A stretch of 64,000 nt of DNA from Georgenia sp. EYE_87 (GCF_023148685.1 NZ_JAHXNL010000010.1:1-64000); one strand, 5' to 3'; shown: positions 16,791 through 25,694, counted from the first letter of the stretch. Notes: generated by a model not told the origin, from the letters alone. A program made the numbers and translations.

Positions 16791-18521
16791 TTACGGAACT
16801 CGACGGACGCCGAGGGTGTCGGTTCCGTTGCCGTCCCAGTCGCCGACGTAGACCTCGTCGTCGACTCGGCCGAAGCTCTGGACGAGATCGGCTGCGCCAC
16901 CCGAGATGGAGTTCTTGACGTGGTAAACGTTCCCGCGTCGCACGGCGAAGGTGTCCCCGTTCTTGCCGTCCCAGTCACCGGCCAGGACCGTGTCGGTGGC
17001 CCTGCCGTACGCGATAACCCGGTCAGCGACGCCGCCAGAGACCGAGTTCTTGACGTAGTAGGTGTTCCCGCGACGGACGGCGAGCGTGTCCTTGCTGTCG
17101 CCGTCCCAGTCGCCGACCACGACGTCATCGCCGGCCTTGCCGTAGTGCACCACCTGGTCGGCAGGCCCACCGGAGATGGTGTTCTTGATGTGATAGGCGT
17201 TGCCGCGCCGAACCGCGAAGGTGTCGACGCCATCTCCGTCCCAGTCTCCGACCAGCACCACGTCGCCGGTCTTGCCGTAGGCGATGACCTTCTCGGCCTG
17301 TCCGCCACGCTGTGCGTTGCTCACGTAGAACATGTTGCCCCGGCGCACGGTAATCGTGTCTCCGCCCTTTCCGTCCCAGTCACCCATCAGAACCTCGTCG
17401 GTGAACTTGCCGTAGACGAACACGTGGTTCGCCTTGGACGACCAGGAGTCGTTGAGGAAGAACCCGTACCGCTGCTCGGTCGGCGTTCCCGGACCGGGGG
17501 CGGACGGTCCCGTCGAGGTCGAGAAGGTGTGCGTCCAGGTGGTCTTCGCGCCGGCGGCGAAGGTGTAGCCGTCCAGCGCCCGGGCGGTGACCGTGACGGT
17601 GCCGCTGCCCTCATGGGTGCCTGCAGCCTTCACAGCTCCGCTGACGAGGTACTCCACGCCGGTCCTCGTGGGGATGGTGTACGTGTCGGACCCGGTGCCG
17701 GCGCGGTCGTCGAAGGTCACATCCGCCGGCGCCACCTCCACGTCCTCCTCGACAGGCTCGAAGGCCGGGTCAGCGTTCATGAGCTCGGTGATCTCGGCGG
17801 GCGTGAGCGCCCGGTCGTAGATGTGCACCGAGTCGACCGCGCCATTGAACGGTGTTGAGCCGCTGGAGTCAGACTGGGCGCCGATGGTCAGGGGAAGGTC
17901 GTTGGTCGCGACCTCTGCAGGGCCCGTGATCGACGGTCTCGCGTTTCCGTTGACGTACAGCGTCATGCTGGTTCCGTCATAGACACCGACCAGGTGGTTC
18001 CATTGCCCTGGCGTGACAGCGGTCACAGCGCCGGGCGTCGCGGACGAGTCGACCCGGAACGTGTTCTGGTTGGTCTGCTGGTTGAGCCGGAAGAACGCGA
18101 CATCGTTGTTCGACAACGACAGCTCATAGCCACCAGTGACGCCTTGCACCGCCTTCTTGACGATCGACTCCGTGGCAAACGCATCGGGATTCACCCAAGC
18201 AGCCACAGACATCGGACCGGTGAGGTCAAGCTCGGGGGAGTCGGGGATCGTGACGCGGCCGCCGGTGAAGTCCAGTGCGCCGCTGCCACGGTGACCAGGG
18301 ATCCGGGCGACCGACCCCTGGATGGTGCCGTCGTTGTCGCCGACCGAGTCGACGACGGCGGACCCGGAGCCTTCGTCCATCCGCCAGCCTCCGACGAGGC
18401 CCTCGTCGGTCGCTGCAGCGGCCCCTGAAACTGGTAGCACCACGATGGTGGCGCCGAGTGCCATGGCCGCCAGCGCTGGCAGCGCTCTTCGCGACCGGTG
18501 AGTCAACAACGTCTCTGACAT
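16791..18521 (-). CDS. secreted LamG-domain protein with five C-terminal GDWDGD repeats
   Basis: A 576-aa exported protein. Residues 1-36 are a signal peptide ending near SGAAAA. Residues about 40-245 are a LamG/concanavalin-like jelly roll (GGWRMDEGSG, MSVAAWVNPD, GQWNHLVGVYDGTSMTLYVNG, NGAVDSVHIYDRALTPAEI), a fold that often binds sugars. Residues about 255-340 form a beta-rich spacer. From about residue 350 comes the RYGFFLND cap with five GDW(D/N)G repeats ending VRRVP, as in the neighbouring protein. ATG 18521 has GGAGAG 7 nt upstream. A paralogous surface-binding protein is the safest description; no enzymatic residues are seen. Confidence 0.78.
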   Translation of the reverse strand: MSETLLTHRSRRALPALAAMALGATIVVLPVSGAAAATDEGLVGGWRMDEGSGSAVVDSVGDNDGTIQGSVARIPGHRGSGALDFTGGRVTIPDSPELDLTGPMSVAAWVNPDAFATESIVKKAVQGVTGGYELSLSNNDVAFFRLNQQTNQNTFRVDSSATPGAVTAVTPGQWNHLVGVYDGTSMTLYVNGNARPSITGPAEVATNDLPLTIGAQSDSSGSTPFNGAVDSVHIYDRALTPAEITELMNADPAFEPVEEDVEVAPADVTFDDRAGTGSDTYTIPTRTGVEYLVSGAVKAAGTHEGSGTVTVTARALDGYTFAAGAKTTWTHTFSTSTGPSAPGPGTPTEQRYGFFLNDSWSSKANHVFVYGKFTDEVLMGDWDGKGGDTITVRRGNMFYVSNAQRGGQAEKVIAYGKTGDVVLVGDWDGDGVDTFAVRRGNAYHIKNTISGGPADQVVHYGKAGDDVVVGDWDGDSKDTLAVRRGNTYYVKNSVSGGVADRVIAYGRATDTVLAGDWDGKNGDTFAVRRGNVYHVKNSISGGAADLVQSFGRVDDEVYVGDWDGNGTDTLGVRRVP

Positions 18522-18690
18522 GGTTCTCTCCGCCAAGTTGGTCTCTGCCACGGGCCGCCGCCGGTTGGCCACGGAGTGTGACTTGGCTCACCTTTGAGCC
18601 GTGCGGGGAGTCTTGCAGAGGGCCTGCGATTGCGAAGTCGATTGACGGAAACGAAATCAGGATGTTTGCGTCGTCCTGCGAAGCCGCAGG

Positions 18691-19227
18691 TCAGTGCCTC
18701 GAGGTGAAGACCAGATACCGGTAGCACAGGTACCGGAAGGCTGTTCCGAGCACCAGGCCGACGCCGTTGGCCGCGATGTTGTCCGCCAGCGGGGACGTGA
18801 GACCGAGGGCGTAGTGGCTCACCGCGAGGCTCCCCACCGCGATCGCCATGCCGCCGAGGTTGACCAGCGCGAACATCGTGAGCTCGCGCACCTGGGACTC
18901 ACGCCGGCTGCCGGCGAAGGTCCAGTACCGGTTGCCCAGCCAGGCCACGAGCACCGAGACCGTCACCGAGATCACCTTGGCCGTGAGTGGTTTCTCGCCC
19001 AGCACCTCGCCGGGGCCGAAGCGCAGGAGGTTGAACAGGCCGACGTCGACGATGAACGCCGTGCCGCCGACGGCGCAGAAGCGCACGATCTCGAGCAGCC
19101 AGGCGCCGAGGGTCTGGCCGCGCAGGAAGCGCAGCACGAGGCCCGGCGCGGGCGCGGGTGCGGCAGGACCGGTCGGGACGCCAGGGGCGGCTGCCTCCGT
19201 GGCGTTCTCGATGCTGGACCGCGTCAC
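18691..19227 (-). CDS. GtrA family membrane protein
   Basis: A 178-aa protein with four transmembrane helices and GtrA features (IVRFCAVGGTAFIVDVGLF, WLGNRYWTFAG, RYLCYRYLVF). GtrA proteins act in translocation of lipid-linked sugars or in cell-wall arabinogalactan assembly. The GTG at 19227 follows a TACGCT box by 6 nt. It is divergent from purK with only 34 bp between starts. The N-terminal 40 residues are Ala/Pro-rich. The envelope link fits the surrounding genes, but the exact sugar is unknown. Confidence 0.82.
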   Translation of the reverse strand: MTRSSIENATEAAAPGVPTGPAAPAPAPGLVLRFLRGQTLGAWLLEIVRFCAVGGTAFIVDVGLFNLLRFGPGEVLGEKPLTAKVISVTVSVLVAWLGNRYWTFAGSRRESQVRELTMFALVNLGGMAIAVGSLAVSHYALGLTSPLADNIAANGVGLVLGTAFRYLCYRYLVFTSRH

Positions 19228-19233
19228 CGGTCC

Positions 19234-19253
19234 AGCGTATCCGCGGTTAGGCT
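19234..19253. promoter_or_regulatory. back-to-back leaderless promoters for gtrA and purK
   Basis: TACGCT on the minus strand (19239 to 19234) ends 6 nt before the GtrA start, and TAGGCT on the plus strand (19248-19253) ends 8 nt before the purK start. The two -10 boxes are only 8 bp apart, so the promoters must overlap. Confidence 0.5.
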
Positions 19254-19261
19254 CGACGATC

Positions 19262-20479
19262 GTGGAAGCACCGGTCGTGGCAGTCGTGGGTGGGGGCCAG
19301 CTGGCCCGGATGATGCAGCAGCAGGCGATCGCGCTGGGCGTGCACCTTCGGGTTCTCGTCGAGTCGCCCACCGTCGCCACCGCCCAGGTGGTGCCGGATG
19401 CCCCGGTCGGGGCGGCCTCTGACGCCGCGGCGATCCGCTCGCTCGTCGACGGCGCCCACGTGCTCACCTTCGAGCACGAGCACGTCCCGAACGAGCTGCT
19501 CCGGGAGCTCGAGGCCGACGGCGTGCCCGTCCGCCCCGGGCCCGACGCCCTGGTCCACGCCCAGGACAAGATCGTCATGCGCACCCGCCTGACCGACGTC
19601 GGCGCGCCGTGCCCGGCGTGGGCGCCGGTCCGGACCGAGGCCGAGCTGGCCGCGTTCGGCGACGCCACCGGCTGGCCCGTCGTCGTCAAGACGGCCCGCG
19701 GCGGCTACGACGGCAAGGGCGTGCGGGTGGTCCGCTCCGCGGCCGAGGCCGCCGACTGGCTCGAGGCCCTCGACCCCGGCGACGCCCTGCTCGCCGAGGA
19801 GAAGGTGCCCTTCACCCGCGAGCTCGCCGTGCTCGTCGCCCGGCGCCCCACCGGCGGGCCCGACGGCGCCGGCGAGGTGCGGTCCTGGCCCGTCGTCGAG
19901 ACGGTCCAGCAGGACGGCGTCTGCTTCGAGGTCCTCGCCCCGGCTCCGGACCTGGACCCGGCGACGGCGGCCCGGGCGCGAGAGATCGGCGAGCGCATCG
20001 CCACCGGGCTCGGCGTCACGGGCGTCCTCGCCGTCGAGATGTTCGAGGTTCACCACGACGACGGCACCTCCCGCCTCGTGGTCAACGAGCTCGCGATGCG
20101 CCCGCACAACTCTGGCCACTGGACCATCGACGGCGCCGTGACCAGCCAGTTCGAGCAGCATCTGCGCGCCGTCCTCGACTGGCCGCTCGGCGGCGCGGAC
20201 GCCAGTGCCGACCACTCCGTGATGGTGAATCTCCTCGGGTCGGCGCTGGAGGACCCGCGCGCCGCATACCCCGAGCTCATGGCCCGCTACCCCCAGGCCA
20301 AGGTGCATCTGTACGGCAAGGAGGTGCGGCCCGGACGCAAGCTCGGGCACGTCACCGTCACCGGGCCCGACCTCGCCGAGGCGCGGCGCGTGGCCCACGC
20401 CGCCGTCGCCCTGCTGCGCGGGGACGACGTCGAGGTCGAGGCGATCACCGAGGACGACGCCGACCACGTCGACCGGTAG
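19262..20479 (+). CDS. purK: N5-carboxyaminoimidazole ribonucleotide synthase
   Basis: A 405-aa ATP-grasp enzyme converting AIR, ATP and bicarbonate to N5-CAIR in purine synthesis. Visible signatures are VVGGGQLARMMQQQA at the N-terminus, FEHEHV, the ATP-binding VVVKTARGGYDGKGV, and NELAMRPHNSGHWT near the metal-binding strand. GTG 19262 is the leaderless start; the frame upstream to 18848 is antisense to the GtrA gene. The partner purE is on the same strand 2.2 kb away, separated by a gene on the opposite strand. Confidence 0.95.
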   Translation: MEAPVVAVVGGGQLARMMQQQAIALGVHLRVLVESPTVATAQVVPDAPVGAASDAAAIRSLVDGAHVLTFEHEHVPNELLRELEADGVPVRPGPDALVHAQDKIVMRTRLTDVGAPCPAWAPVRTEAELAAFGDATGWPVVVKTARGGYDGKGVRVVRSAAEAADWLEALDPGDALLAEEKVPFTRELAVLVARRPTGGPDGAGEVRSWPVVETVQQDGVCFEVLAPAPDLDPATAARAREIGERIATGLGVTGVLAVEMFEVHHDDGTSRLVVNELAMRPHNSGHWTIDGAVTSQFEQHLRAVLDWPLGGADASADHSVMVNLLGSALEDPRAAYPELMARYPQAKVHLYGKEVRPGRKLGHVTVTGPDLAEARRVAHAAVALLRGDDVEVEAITEDDADHVDR

Positions 20480-20504
20480 ACGCGGACAGCCGCCGTGCGC
20501 TGCC

Positions 20505-20528
20505 GATCTCACGTCGGCGCGTGAGGTC
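20505..20528. terminator. possible bidirectional terminator between purK and the LtaS-like gene
   Basis: GATCTCACG (20505-20513) pairs with CGTGAGGTC (20520-20528) with one G-U pair and a 6-nt loop. It sits between two convergent gene ends. There is no clear T-run. Confidence 0.35.
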
Positions 20529-20542
20529 TCGTGGGTGATCGG

Positions 20543-22519
20543 TCAGTCGACCGGGGGGACGTCGAACAGGGCCGCCTCGGCGTAGCGGCGGCCGACGGCG
20601 AGGTCGTACTGAACCATCTGGTAGTCCTCGAGGAGCTCGAGCGCCCGCGGCGGGAGGTCCGCCGCCGCAATCTGCTGCCCGTCCGGGCCGAGCGTCAGAG
20701 TCCGTTCCACGGCCGAGACCTCATTCTCCAGCTCGGCGAGAAGGGCGTTGAACGGGGTGATGGGCGCATCGGCCGCCGCAAGCATCTGATTGACGAGAAA
20801 GTTCGGACCGAGGGTGGGTGCGGTGTCGAGCTTCCGGGTGGGGAAGTTCGCCCACACTACGTAGGGCGTCTCGAACAAGGTCTGCTCCGGGACGGCGGCT
20901 TTGACGGACTCCGGCCAGAGCGAGGCCAGGTGGTCACCGTACAAAAGCACGATGGTACGTTCGTCCATCTGCTCGAGGTCGGAGACGAGCTGCTCGATCG
21001 CTTGGTCGCTGTGGCGGAGCCCCCGCAGGTACTGCCCGATCTCGGCTCTCTCTGCGTCGCTCATCTCTCCCTCCACCGCGACGGGATCCGAGTACAGGCC
21101 GGAGTAAGGACGGTGGTTCTGCATCGTGACCACGTTGACGAGCATCGGCTCACCGGCCGCCCTGAGCTCGGCGACGACCTCGTCGTAGGTCGCGGCGTCC
21201 GAGACCTGACCCCGGTCCGAGATCCGGCCGGTGTGCTTCATGTCGTCCCGGAACTTGCTGCGGTCGAATCCGAGCGCCGGATATACCGCGTCTCGCCGGT
21301 AGAAGGTGCTCACGAACGGATGGACCGAAAGCGTCTGCCTACCATCGCCGAGACTCCTCACGAAAGAGGGGAAGGTGGCGTGGTGCGGGAGCAGCGTCTG
21401 GAACGGCGTGTGCAGCTGAGGGCGGAAGTTGGTCTGCGCCATCCCGGTGAGCACCTCGAACTCGACGTTGGCGGTCCCGCCGCCGTAACCCGAAGCGACC
21501 GTGGAGCCGGACGTGTTGTTCTCCATGAGGGAGCGGGTGAACGGAATGGGGTCCTCTGACATGCGGATGGGCAGGCGCGACGGATCAGCGAACGTTTCAT
21601 TCAGGACGATGACGACGTTCGTGTCCCTCAGAGCGTCGGGATTCCGCCCTGCGTTGATAGCCGACGCCAGCTCCCCGTACCTGTCGGCAATCTCGTCCAT
21701 CGTCTTCTCGTCGTAGCCGGCGGGCCGCTGCATCGGGGAGGCGGGGAGGTTGTACAGGGTGCCTGCAAGAAATCCGTTCGTCGCATAGTTCCTCGGCTGG
21801 TCCCAGTGGAGCCACACAGGATCCGTCCGTTCGTAAACCTCACGCAGCGCGTTGCCGGGCTCGTTGAAGCCTGCGGCGACAACGAGTGCACCGACCGCGA
21901 GAACTGCTGTTGTCGCCCGAGCCACGTACGAGGGTAGTCGGCCCGGGAGCCGTCTTCGCGTCACGCTTCGAAGTCGGCGGAGGAGGCTCACTGCAACGCC
22001 GCCGACCAGAAGAGCACCGACCACGATCGCGACCTCCTGGTCTACCCCCGCGCTGTCCAGGAGCAGTCCCAGGTCGCGCAGGTACGAGACGTCGGTGGGG
22101 TAGACCGGCTCGTCGCGCAGCCGCATCTTCGAGACGTCGGCGAAAGCGATGACCACACCGGCCGCCAGGCTCAGCGCTCCGGTGACGAGGAACCGGCCGG
22201 TGACCCCCTGCACCAGTGCGACCACGGCCCACACCACGAGGCAGTTCAGTGCCAGACGACCAATGGGCAATGCGTTTACGTGCCCGAACGGGTCGCCCGA
22301 TGCGCCGGTGGCTGCGTGGGAGAGCTCAAGTCCGATCGTGAGCACCACTGCGGTCGCGAGGGTCAGTGCTGCAGCCGGAACGGCTCGTTCCAGCGAGTCG
22401 CGCACTCGGTGGATCCAACCGGTCACGCCGCGCCGGCGTCGAGGTCGACGATGCCGTACGGGCGGGGTGGTGTCCGCGGCGACGGAGGTGGTCTGGCGAG
22501 TTGCTGCGATGGTGCGCAT
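20543..22519 (-). CDS. LtaS-like phosphoglycerol transferase (sulfatase fold)
   Basis: A 658-aa membrane enzyme. About five hydrophobic helices lie in residues 48-216, followed by an extracellular alkaline-phosphatase-fold domain. Residues matching the LtaS active site are all present: Glu308 (NETFAD), nucleophile Thr349 (GGGTANVEFE), His469 (MQNHRPYS) and Asp529-His530 (YGDH). The family transfers phosphoglycerol or related groups onto wall polymers. Base use is less GC-extreme than the neighbouring purine genes, a possible sign of separate ancestry. The gene lies on the minus strand between purK and purE. ATG 22519 is the only good start, though no clear Shine-Dalgarno is seen. The actual polymer made is not known. 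Confidence 0.82.
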   Translation of the reverse strand: MRTIAATRQTTSVAADTTPPVRHRRPRRRRGVTGWIHRVRDSLERAVPAAALTLATAVVLTIGLELSHAATGASGDPFGHVNALPIGRLALNCLVVWAVVALVQGVTGRFLVTGALSLAAGVVIAFADVSKMRLRDEPVYPTDVSYLRDLGLLLDSAGVDQEVAIVVGALLVGGVAVSLLRRLRSVTRRRLPGRLPSYVARATTAVLAVGALVVAAGFNEPGNALREVYERTDPVWLHWDQPRNYATNGFLAGTLYNLPASPMQRPAGYDEKTMDEIADRYGELASAINAGRNPDALRDTNVVIVLNETFADPSRLPIRMSEDPIPFTRSLMENNTSGSTVASGYGGGTANVEFEVLTGMAQTNFRPQLHTPFQTLLPHHATFPSFVRSLGDGRQTLSVHPFVSTFYRRDAVYPALGFDRSKFRDDMKHTGRISDRGQVSDAATYDEVVAELRAAGEPMLVNVVTMQNHRPYSGLYSDPVAVEGEMSDAERAEIGQYLRGLRHSDQAIEQLVSDLEQMDERTIVLLYGDHLASLWPESVKAAVPEQTLFETPYVVWANFPTRKLDTAPTLGPNFLVNQMLAAADAPITPFNALLAELENEVSAVERTLTLGPDGQQIAAADLPPRALELLEDYQMVQYDLAVGRRYAEAALFDVPPVD

Positions 22520-22726
22520 GGGTGCCGTTCGTCTGCCGATGGGGCCGGCCGCGCCCCGGAGTCACGGGTGAACGCGGGCTGAACGGCAGATTACGACAGG
22601 CTGACAGTGGCTGCTGGTGGCATCTCAGCGGGTGCGCCGTCGGTGAACGGCTCGGCGCGTCCGGCGACGGTGCTGCCAGACTGACGCGCGGAGCCGGCGC
22701 GGGCCGGCGCGGGACGAGGAGGAACG

Positions 22727-23254
22727 ATGGGCGCAGCGGTCGGGATCGTCATGGGCTCGGACTCCGACTGGCCGGTGATGAAGGACGCCGCGGACGTCCT
22801 CGCCGAGTTCGACGTCGAGACCGAGGTCGACGTCGTCTCCGCGCACCGCATGCCGGCCGAGATGATCGACTACGGGCGCGAGGCCGCCGGCCGCGGGCTC
22901 CGCGTCATCATCGCCGGAGCCGGGGGAGCGGCCCACCTGCCCGGGATGCTGGCGGCGGTCACCCCGCTGCCCGTGATCGGCGTGCCGGTGCCGCTGCAGT
23001 ACCTCGACGGCATGGACTCCCTCCTCTCGATCGTCCAGATGCCCGCCGGCGTCCCGGTCGCGACCGTCTCCATCGGCGGGGCGCGCAACGCTGGCCTCCT
23101 GGCCGCCCGCATCCTCGCCTCCGGCGCGGACGACGACGCCGCCCGGCTGCGCGAGCAGATGGTGAGCTTCCAGGAGGGGCTGCGTCAAGTCGCGCAGGAG
23201 AAGGGGGCGCGCCTGCGCGCCCAGCGCTCGGGCCGGGTGGGCTTCGGGTCGTGA
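22727..23254 (+). CDS. purE: N5-CAIR mutase
   Basis: A 175-aa class I PurE that rearranges N5-CAIR to CAIR, the step after PurK. It has [21 protein letters not shown] and [11 protein letters not shown], the substrate-binding loops. The ribosome site GGAGGA lies just upstream of ATG 22727. The C-terminal 20 residues are basic. galE follows after 37 bp but has its own -10 box. Confidence 0.95.
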   Translation: MGAAVGIVMGSDSDWPVMKDAADVLAEFDVETEVDVVSAHRMPAEMIDYGREAAGRGLRVIIAGAGGAAHLPGMLAAVTPLPVIGVPVPLQYLDGMDSLLSIVQMPAGVPVATVSIGGARNAGLLAARILASGADDDAARLREQMVSFQEGLRQVAQEKGARLRAQRSGRVGFGS

Positions 23255-23278
23255 CGCCGGGTGCGCTGAGGCAGCCCA

Positions 23279-23284
23279 TAGGGT
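23279..23284 (+). promoter_or_regulatory. leaderless -10 box for galE
   Basis: TAGGGT ends 7 nt before ATG 23292, in the short purE-galE gap. Confidence 0.45.
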
Positions 23285-23291
23285 TACCGGC

Positions 23292-24275
23292 ATGAGCACC
23301 CTCGTCATCGGCGGCGCCGGCTACATCGGCGCGCATGTGGTTCGTCTCCTGCTCCAGCGTGGCGAGGACGTCGTCGTCGTCGACGACCTGTCGACCGGGG
23401 CGGCGGAGCGGGTCGGCGAGGCGACGCTCGTCGAGCTCGACGTCGCCGGGCCCGACGCCCAGGAGAGCCTCGAGCTCGTCATGCGCGAGCGGGGCGTGAC
23501 CTCCGTGATCCACTTCGCTGCGAAGAAGCAGGTGGGGGAGTCGGTGGCGCGTCCGACCTGGTACTACCGGCAGAACATCGGCGGCCTCGCCAACGTCCTC
23601 GGCGCCATGGAGGGGACCGGGGTGGCGAACATGATCTTCTCCTCCTCCGCCGCCGTGTACGGGATGCCGCCGGTGGAGGTCGTCACCGAGGGCACCGACT
23701 GCCGCCCCATCAACCCCTACGGCGAGACCAAGCTGGTCGGCGAGTGGATGCTGGCCGACTGCGAGCGCGCCTGGGGCCTGCGGTGGGCCGGGCTGCGGTA
23801 CTTCAACGTCGCCGGTGCCGGCTGGCCGGAGCTGGGTGACCCCGCCGTCCTCAACCTCGTCCCCATGGTCCTCGACCGCCTGGCGAGGGGGGAGCGGCCG
23901 AAGATCTTCGGCGACGACTACCCCACGCCCGACGGCACGTGCATCCGGGACTACATCCACGTCCTCGACCTCGCCCACGCGCACCTGGCGGCGATGGACC
24001 ACCTGCGCTCCGACGCCGAGCTGACCGAGCACGTCTTCAACGTCGGCACCGGGACCGGGGCGTCCGTGCGCCAGGTGATCGACGCCATCGGCGAGGTGTC
24101 CGGCCTCGACGTGACCGCCGAGGTCGAGCCCCGCCGCGCCGGGGACCCGCCCCAGCTCATCGCGGCGCCGGACCTCGTCCGCGACGTTCTGTCCTGGAAG
24201 GCCGAGCACGGCCTGGGCGACATCATCCGCAGCGCCTGGGAGGCCTGGCAGGCGGGTCCCCGCCGCATCGGCTGA
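23292..24275 (+). CDS. galE: UDP-glucose 4-epimerase
   Basis: A 327-aa short-chain dehydrogenase-type epimerase interconverting UDP-glucose and UDP-galactose. The NAD-binding glycine motif is GGAGYIGAH (residues 7-15), catalytic Ser is in FSSSAAVYG (117-124), and the Tyr143/Lys147 pair is in NPYGETK. The tail has RDYIHVLDLAHAH and GTGTGASVRQV, typical of GalE. It would feed galactose residues to the wall polymers made nearby. A TAGGGT box 7 nt upstream suggests transcription independent of purE. Confidence 0.92.
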   Translation: MSTLVIGGAGYIGAHVVRLLLQRGEDVVVVDDLSTGAAERVGEATLVELDVAGPDAQESLELVMRERGVTSVIHFAAKKQVGESVARPTWYYRQNIGGLANVLGAMEGTGVANMIFSSSAAVYGMPPVEVVTEGTDCRPINPYGETKLVGEWMLADCERAWGLRWAGLRYFNVAGAGWPELGDPAVLNLVPMVLDRLARGERPKIFGDDYPTPDGTCIRDYIHVLDLAHAHLAAMDHLRSDAELTEHVFNVGTGTGASVRQVIDAIGEVSGLDVTAEVEPRRAGDPPQLIAAPDLVRDVLSWKAEHGLGDIIRSAWEAWQAGPRRIG

Positions 24276-24395
24276 CAGGTCCACGATCCGGGACGGCCCC
24301 GAGCGGGCCGACGCCGTCGGAGGGCGGGCGTCAGCATGGTGACCTCGGCACACCCGCCGACCCGCACCCGGTGCGGAGAACGTCGAGGAGGACCC

Positions 24396-24890
24396 ATGAC
24401 CAGCGTCACCGACGAGCTGCTTCGCAACGCCGAGGCCTACGCCGCCACCTTCGAGAAGGGCCAGCTGCCCATGCCGCCCGCGCGCCAGGTGGCCGTGGTG
24501 GCCTGCATGGACGCGCGGCTCAACCCCTACGGTCTCCTCGGCCTGAAGGAGGGCGACGCCCACGTCATCCGCAACGCGGGAGGCGTGATCACCGAGGACG
24601 AGATCCGCTCGCTCACGATCAGCCAGCGGCTGCTCGGCACGCGCGAGATCGTCCTCATCCACCACACCGACTGCGGGATGCTCACCTTCACCGACGACGA
24701 GTTCAAGCAGCAGATCGAGGCGGACACCGGCCTGCGCCCCGCCTGGGCGGCGGAGTCCTTCCGGGATCCCGCGCAGGACGTACGGCAGTCGATCGGGCGG
24801 ATCGCCGCCAGCCCGTTCATCCCGCACAAGGACCACGTTCGTGGGTTCGTGTACTCGGTGGCCGACGGCACACTCACCGAGGTGAGGTGA
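24396..24890 (+). CDS. beta-class carbonic anhydrase
   Basis: A 164-aa cytoplasmic enzyme hydrating CO2 to bicarbonate. Zinc ligands are Cys37, His90 and Cys93 (CMDARLNPYG and HHTDCG), with the Asp39-Arg41 dyad in the first motif. It is short, as in the mycobacterial Rv1284-like subclass. ATG 24396 has GAGGAGG a few bases upstream. Bicarbonate is used by both PurK and acyl-CoA carboxylase in this window, but regulation in common is not shown. Confidence 0.92.
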   Translation: MTSVTDELLRNAEAYAATFEKGQLPMPPARQVAVVACMDARLNPYGLLGLKEGDAHVIRNAGGVITEDEIRSLTISQRLLGTREIVLIHHTDCGMLTFTDDEFKQQIEADTGLRPAWAAESFRDPAQDVRQSIGRIAASPFIPHKDHVRGFVYSVADGTLTEVR

Positions 24891-24932
24891 GCCCGGGTCA
24901 TCACTGACCCGGGTCGTCAATGACCCGGGTCA
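24888..24932. repeat. three clustered GACCCGGGTC-type palindromes
   Basis: Three near-identical self-complementary blocks follow the carbonic anhydrase stop: GAGCCCGGGTCA ending at 24900, TGACCCGGGTCG at 24905-24916 and TGACCCGGGTCA at 24921-24932. They can fold singly or pair with one another, so they may end transcription. The three-fold repetition is more than a simple terminator needs. Confidence 0.65.
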
Positions 24933-25258
24933 CCCCCCGACCGGGTCACCCCAGGACCCGGGGCGCCCCTTGCCCGACCCGCCAACAGGCCCGGGCAGCC
25001 CCCGGTCTTCGGGCACCCGCCGCTCGCCGACCGCGCGGGCGAACACGTACACCCCCCGTGCAGCCCCCCTCACCCTCAGGGTGGGGCGTCCGATTTCACC
25101 CTCCCCTCGTCTTACCCACCCGGTTACGGGCGTCCGGTTCTCGGTGTGTGATGGATCACAAGTCGCCGGTCCGGGGGCCCTCGGTCACCCGCTCTCCCGG
25201 CGCACAGAACCTTCGTACTGACCGGCGCGTGAGCTGGTCCCGCATGAGGAGGACGCGC
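24933..25258. other. intergenic region upstream of whiB
   Basis: No gene is supported here. The first 150 bp are C-rich (many CCC runs on the plus strand). The second part contains the palindrome at 25147-25160 and probably the whiB promoter, whose -35/-10 boxes I could not place. The length of 326 bp is large for this genome and fits a regulated gene. Confidence 0.4.
25147..25160. promoter_or_regulatory. TGTGAT-GG-ATCACA palindrome upstream of whiB
   Basis: Two perfect 6-bp arms are separated by 2 bp, about 100 bp before the whiB start. The half-sites match the TGTGA/TCACA of CRP/FNR-type regulators, but the spacing is 4 bp rather than the usual 6, so the binding protein is uncertain. A cyclase gene capable of making cAMP is in the same window. 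Confidence 0.35.
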
Positions 25259-25597
25259 GTGATCGATGACCGGACGTGGGCGGGCTCGGCCGCCTGCGCG
25301 CAGACCTCGCCGGACACCCTCTTCGTGCGCGGCGCCGCACAGCGCACGGCGCGGGAGCTCTGCTTCTCGTGCCCGGTCCGCATGGCCTGCCTCGTGGAGG
25401 CGCTGTCCAGCGCCACCGAGTTCGGCGTGTGGGGCGGGATGACCGAGCGCGAACGGCGTGCCCTCCTCAAGCGGTACCCCGACGTGACGGACTGGGCGAG
25501 CTGGCTCGCCGAGCACGGCCACGAGGTGGAGACGCCCTCGATGGCGGCCTCCCGCCGGCGGGTCGCCGCCCTCGGTGCGGCGGCGCGCGCGAGCTGA
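25259..25597 (+). CDS. WhiB-family iron-sulfur transcription factor
   Basis: A 112-aa WhiB-like protein. Cysteines 13, 35, 38 and 44 form the C-X21-C-X2-C-X5-C cluster-binding pattern, followed by GVWGG (residues 56-60) and a basic C-terminal patch (ERERRALLKR, SRRRVAAL) for DNA contact. The frame extends upstream, but GTG 25259 has AGGAGG 7 nt before it and gives a normal Wbl length; ATG 25244 is an alternative. WhiB proteins bind the primary sigma factor and respond to redox or nutrient state. The subgroup is not assigned. Confidence 0.9.
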   Translation: MIDDRTWAGSAACAQTSPDTLFVRGAAQRTARELCFSCPVRMACLVEALSSATEFGVWGGMTERERRALLKRYPDVTDWASWLAEHGHEVETPSMAASRRRVAALGAAARAS

Positions 25598-25694
25598 GCC
25601 CGGCTCGTCACCCCGGGCGCCGGGGGCGACGGGGATCGCCCCCGCGTCGTGACCAGATCGTGACATTGGGGGTGCGAGGCACGGAGCGGCGACC

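Noticed and set aside
25660-25665. GTGACA as a -35 box for the acyltransferase
   Set aside because: The spacing to TAGCGT at 25695 is 29 nt, too long for a standard promoter.
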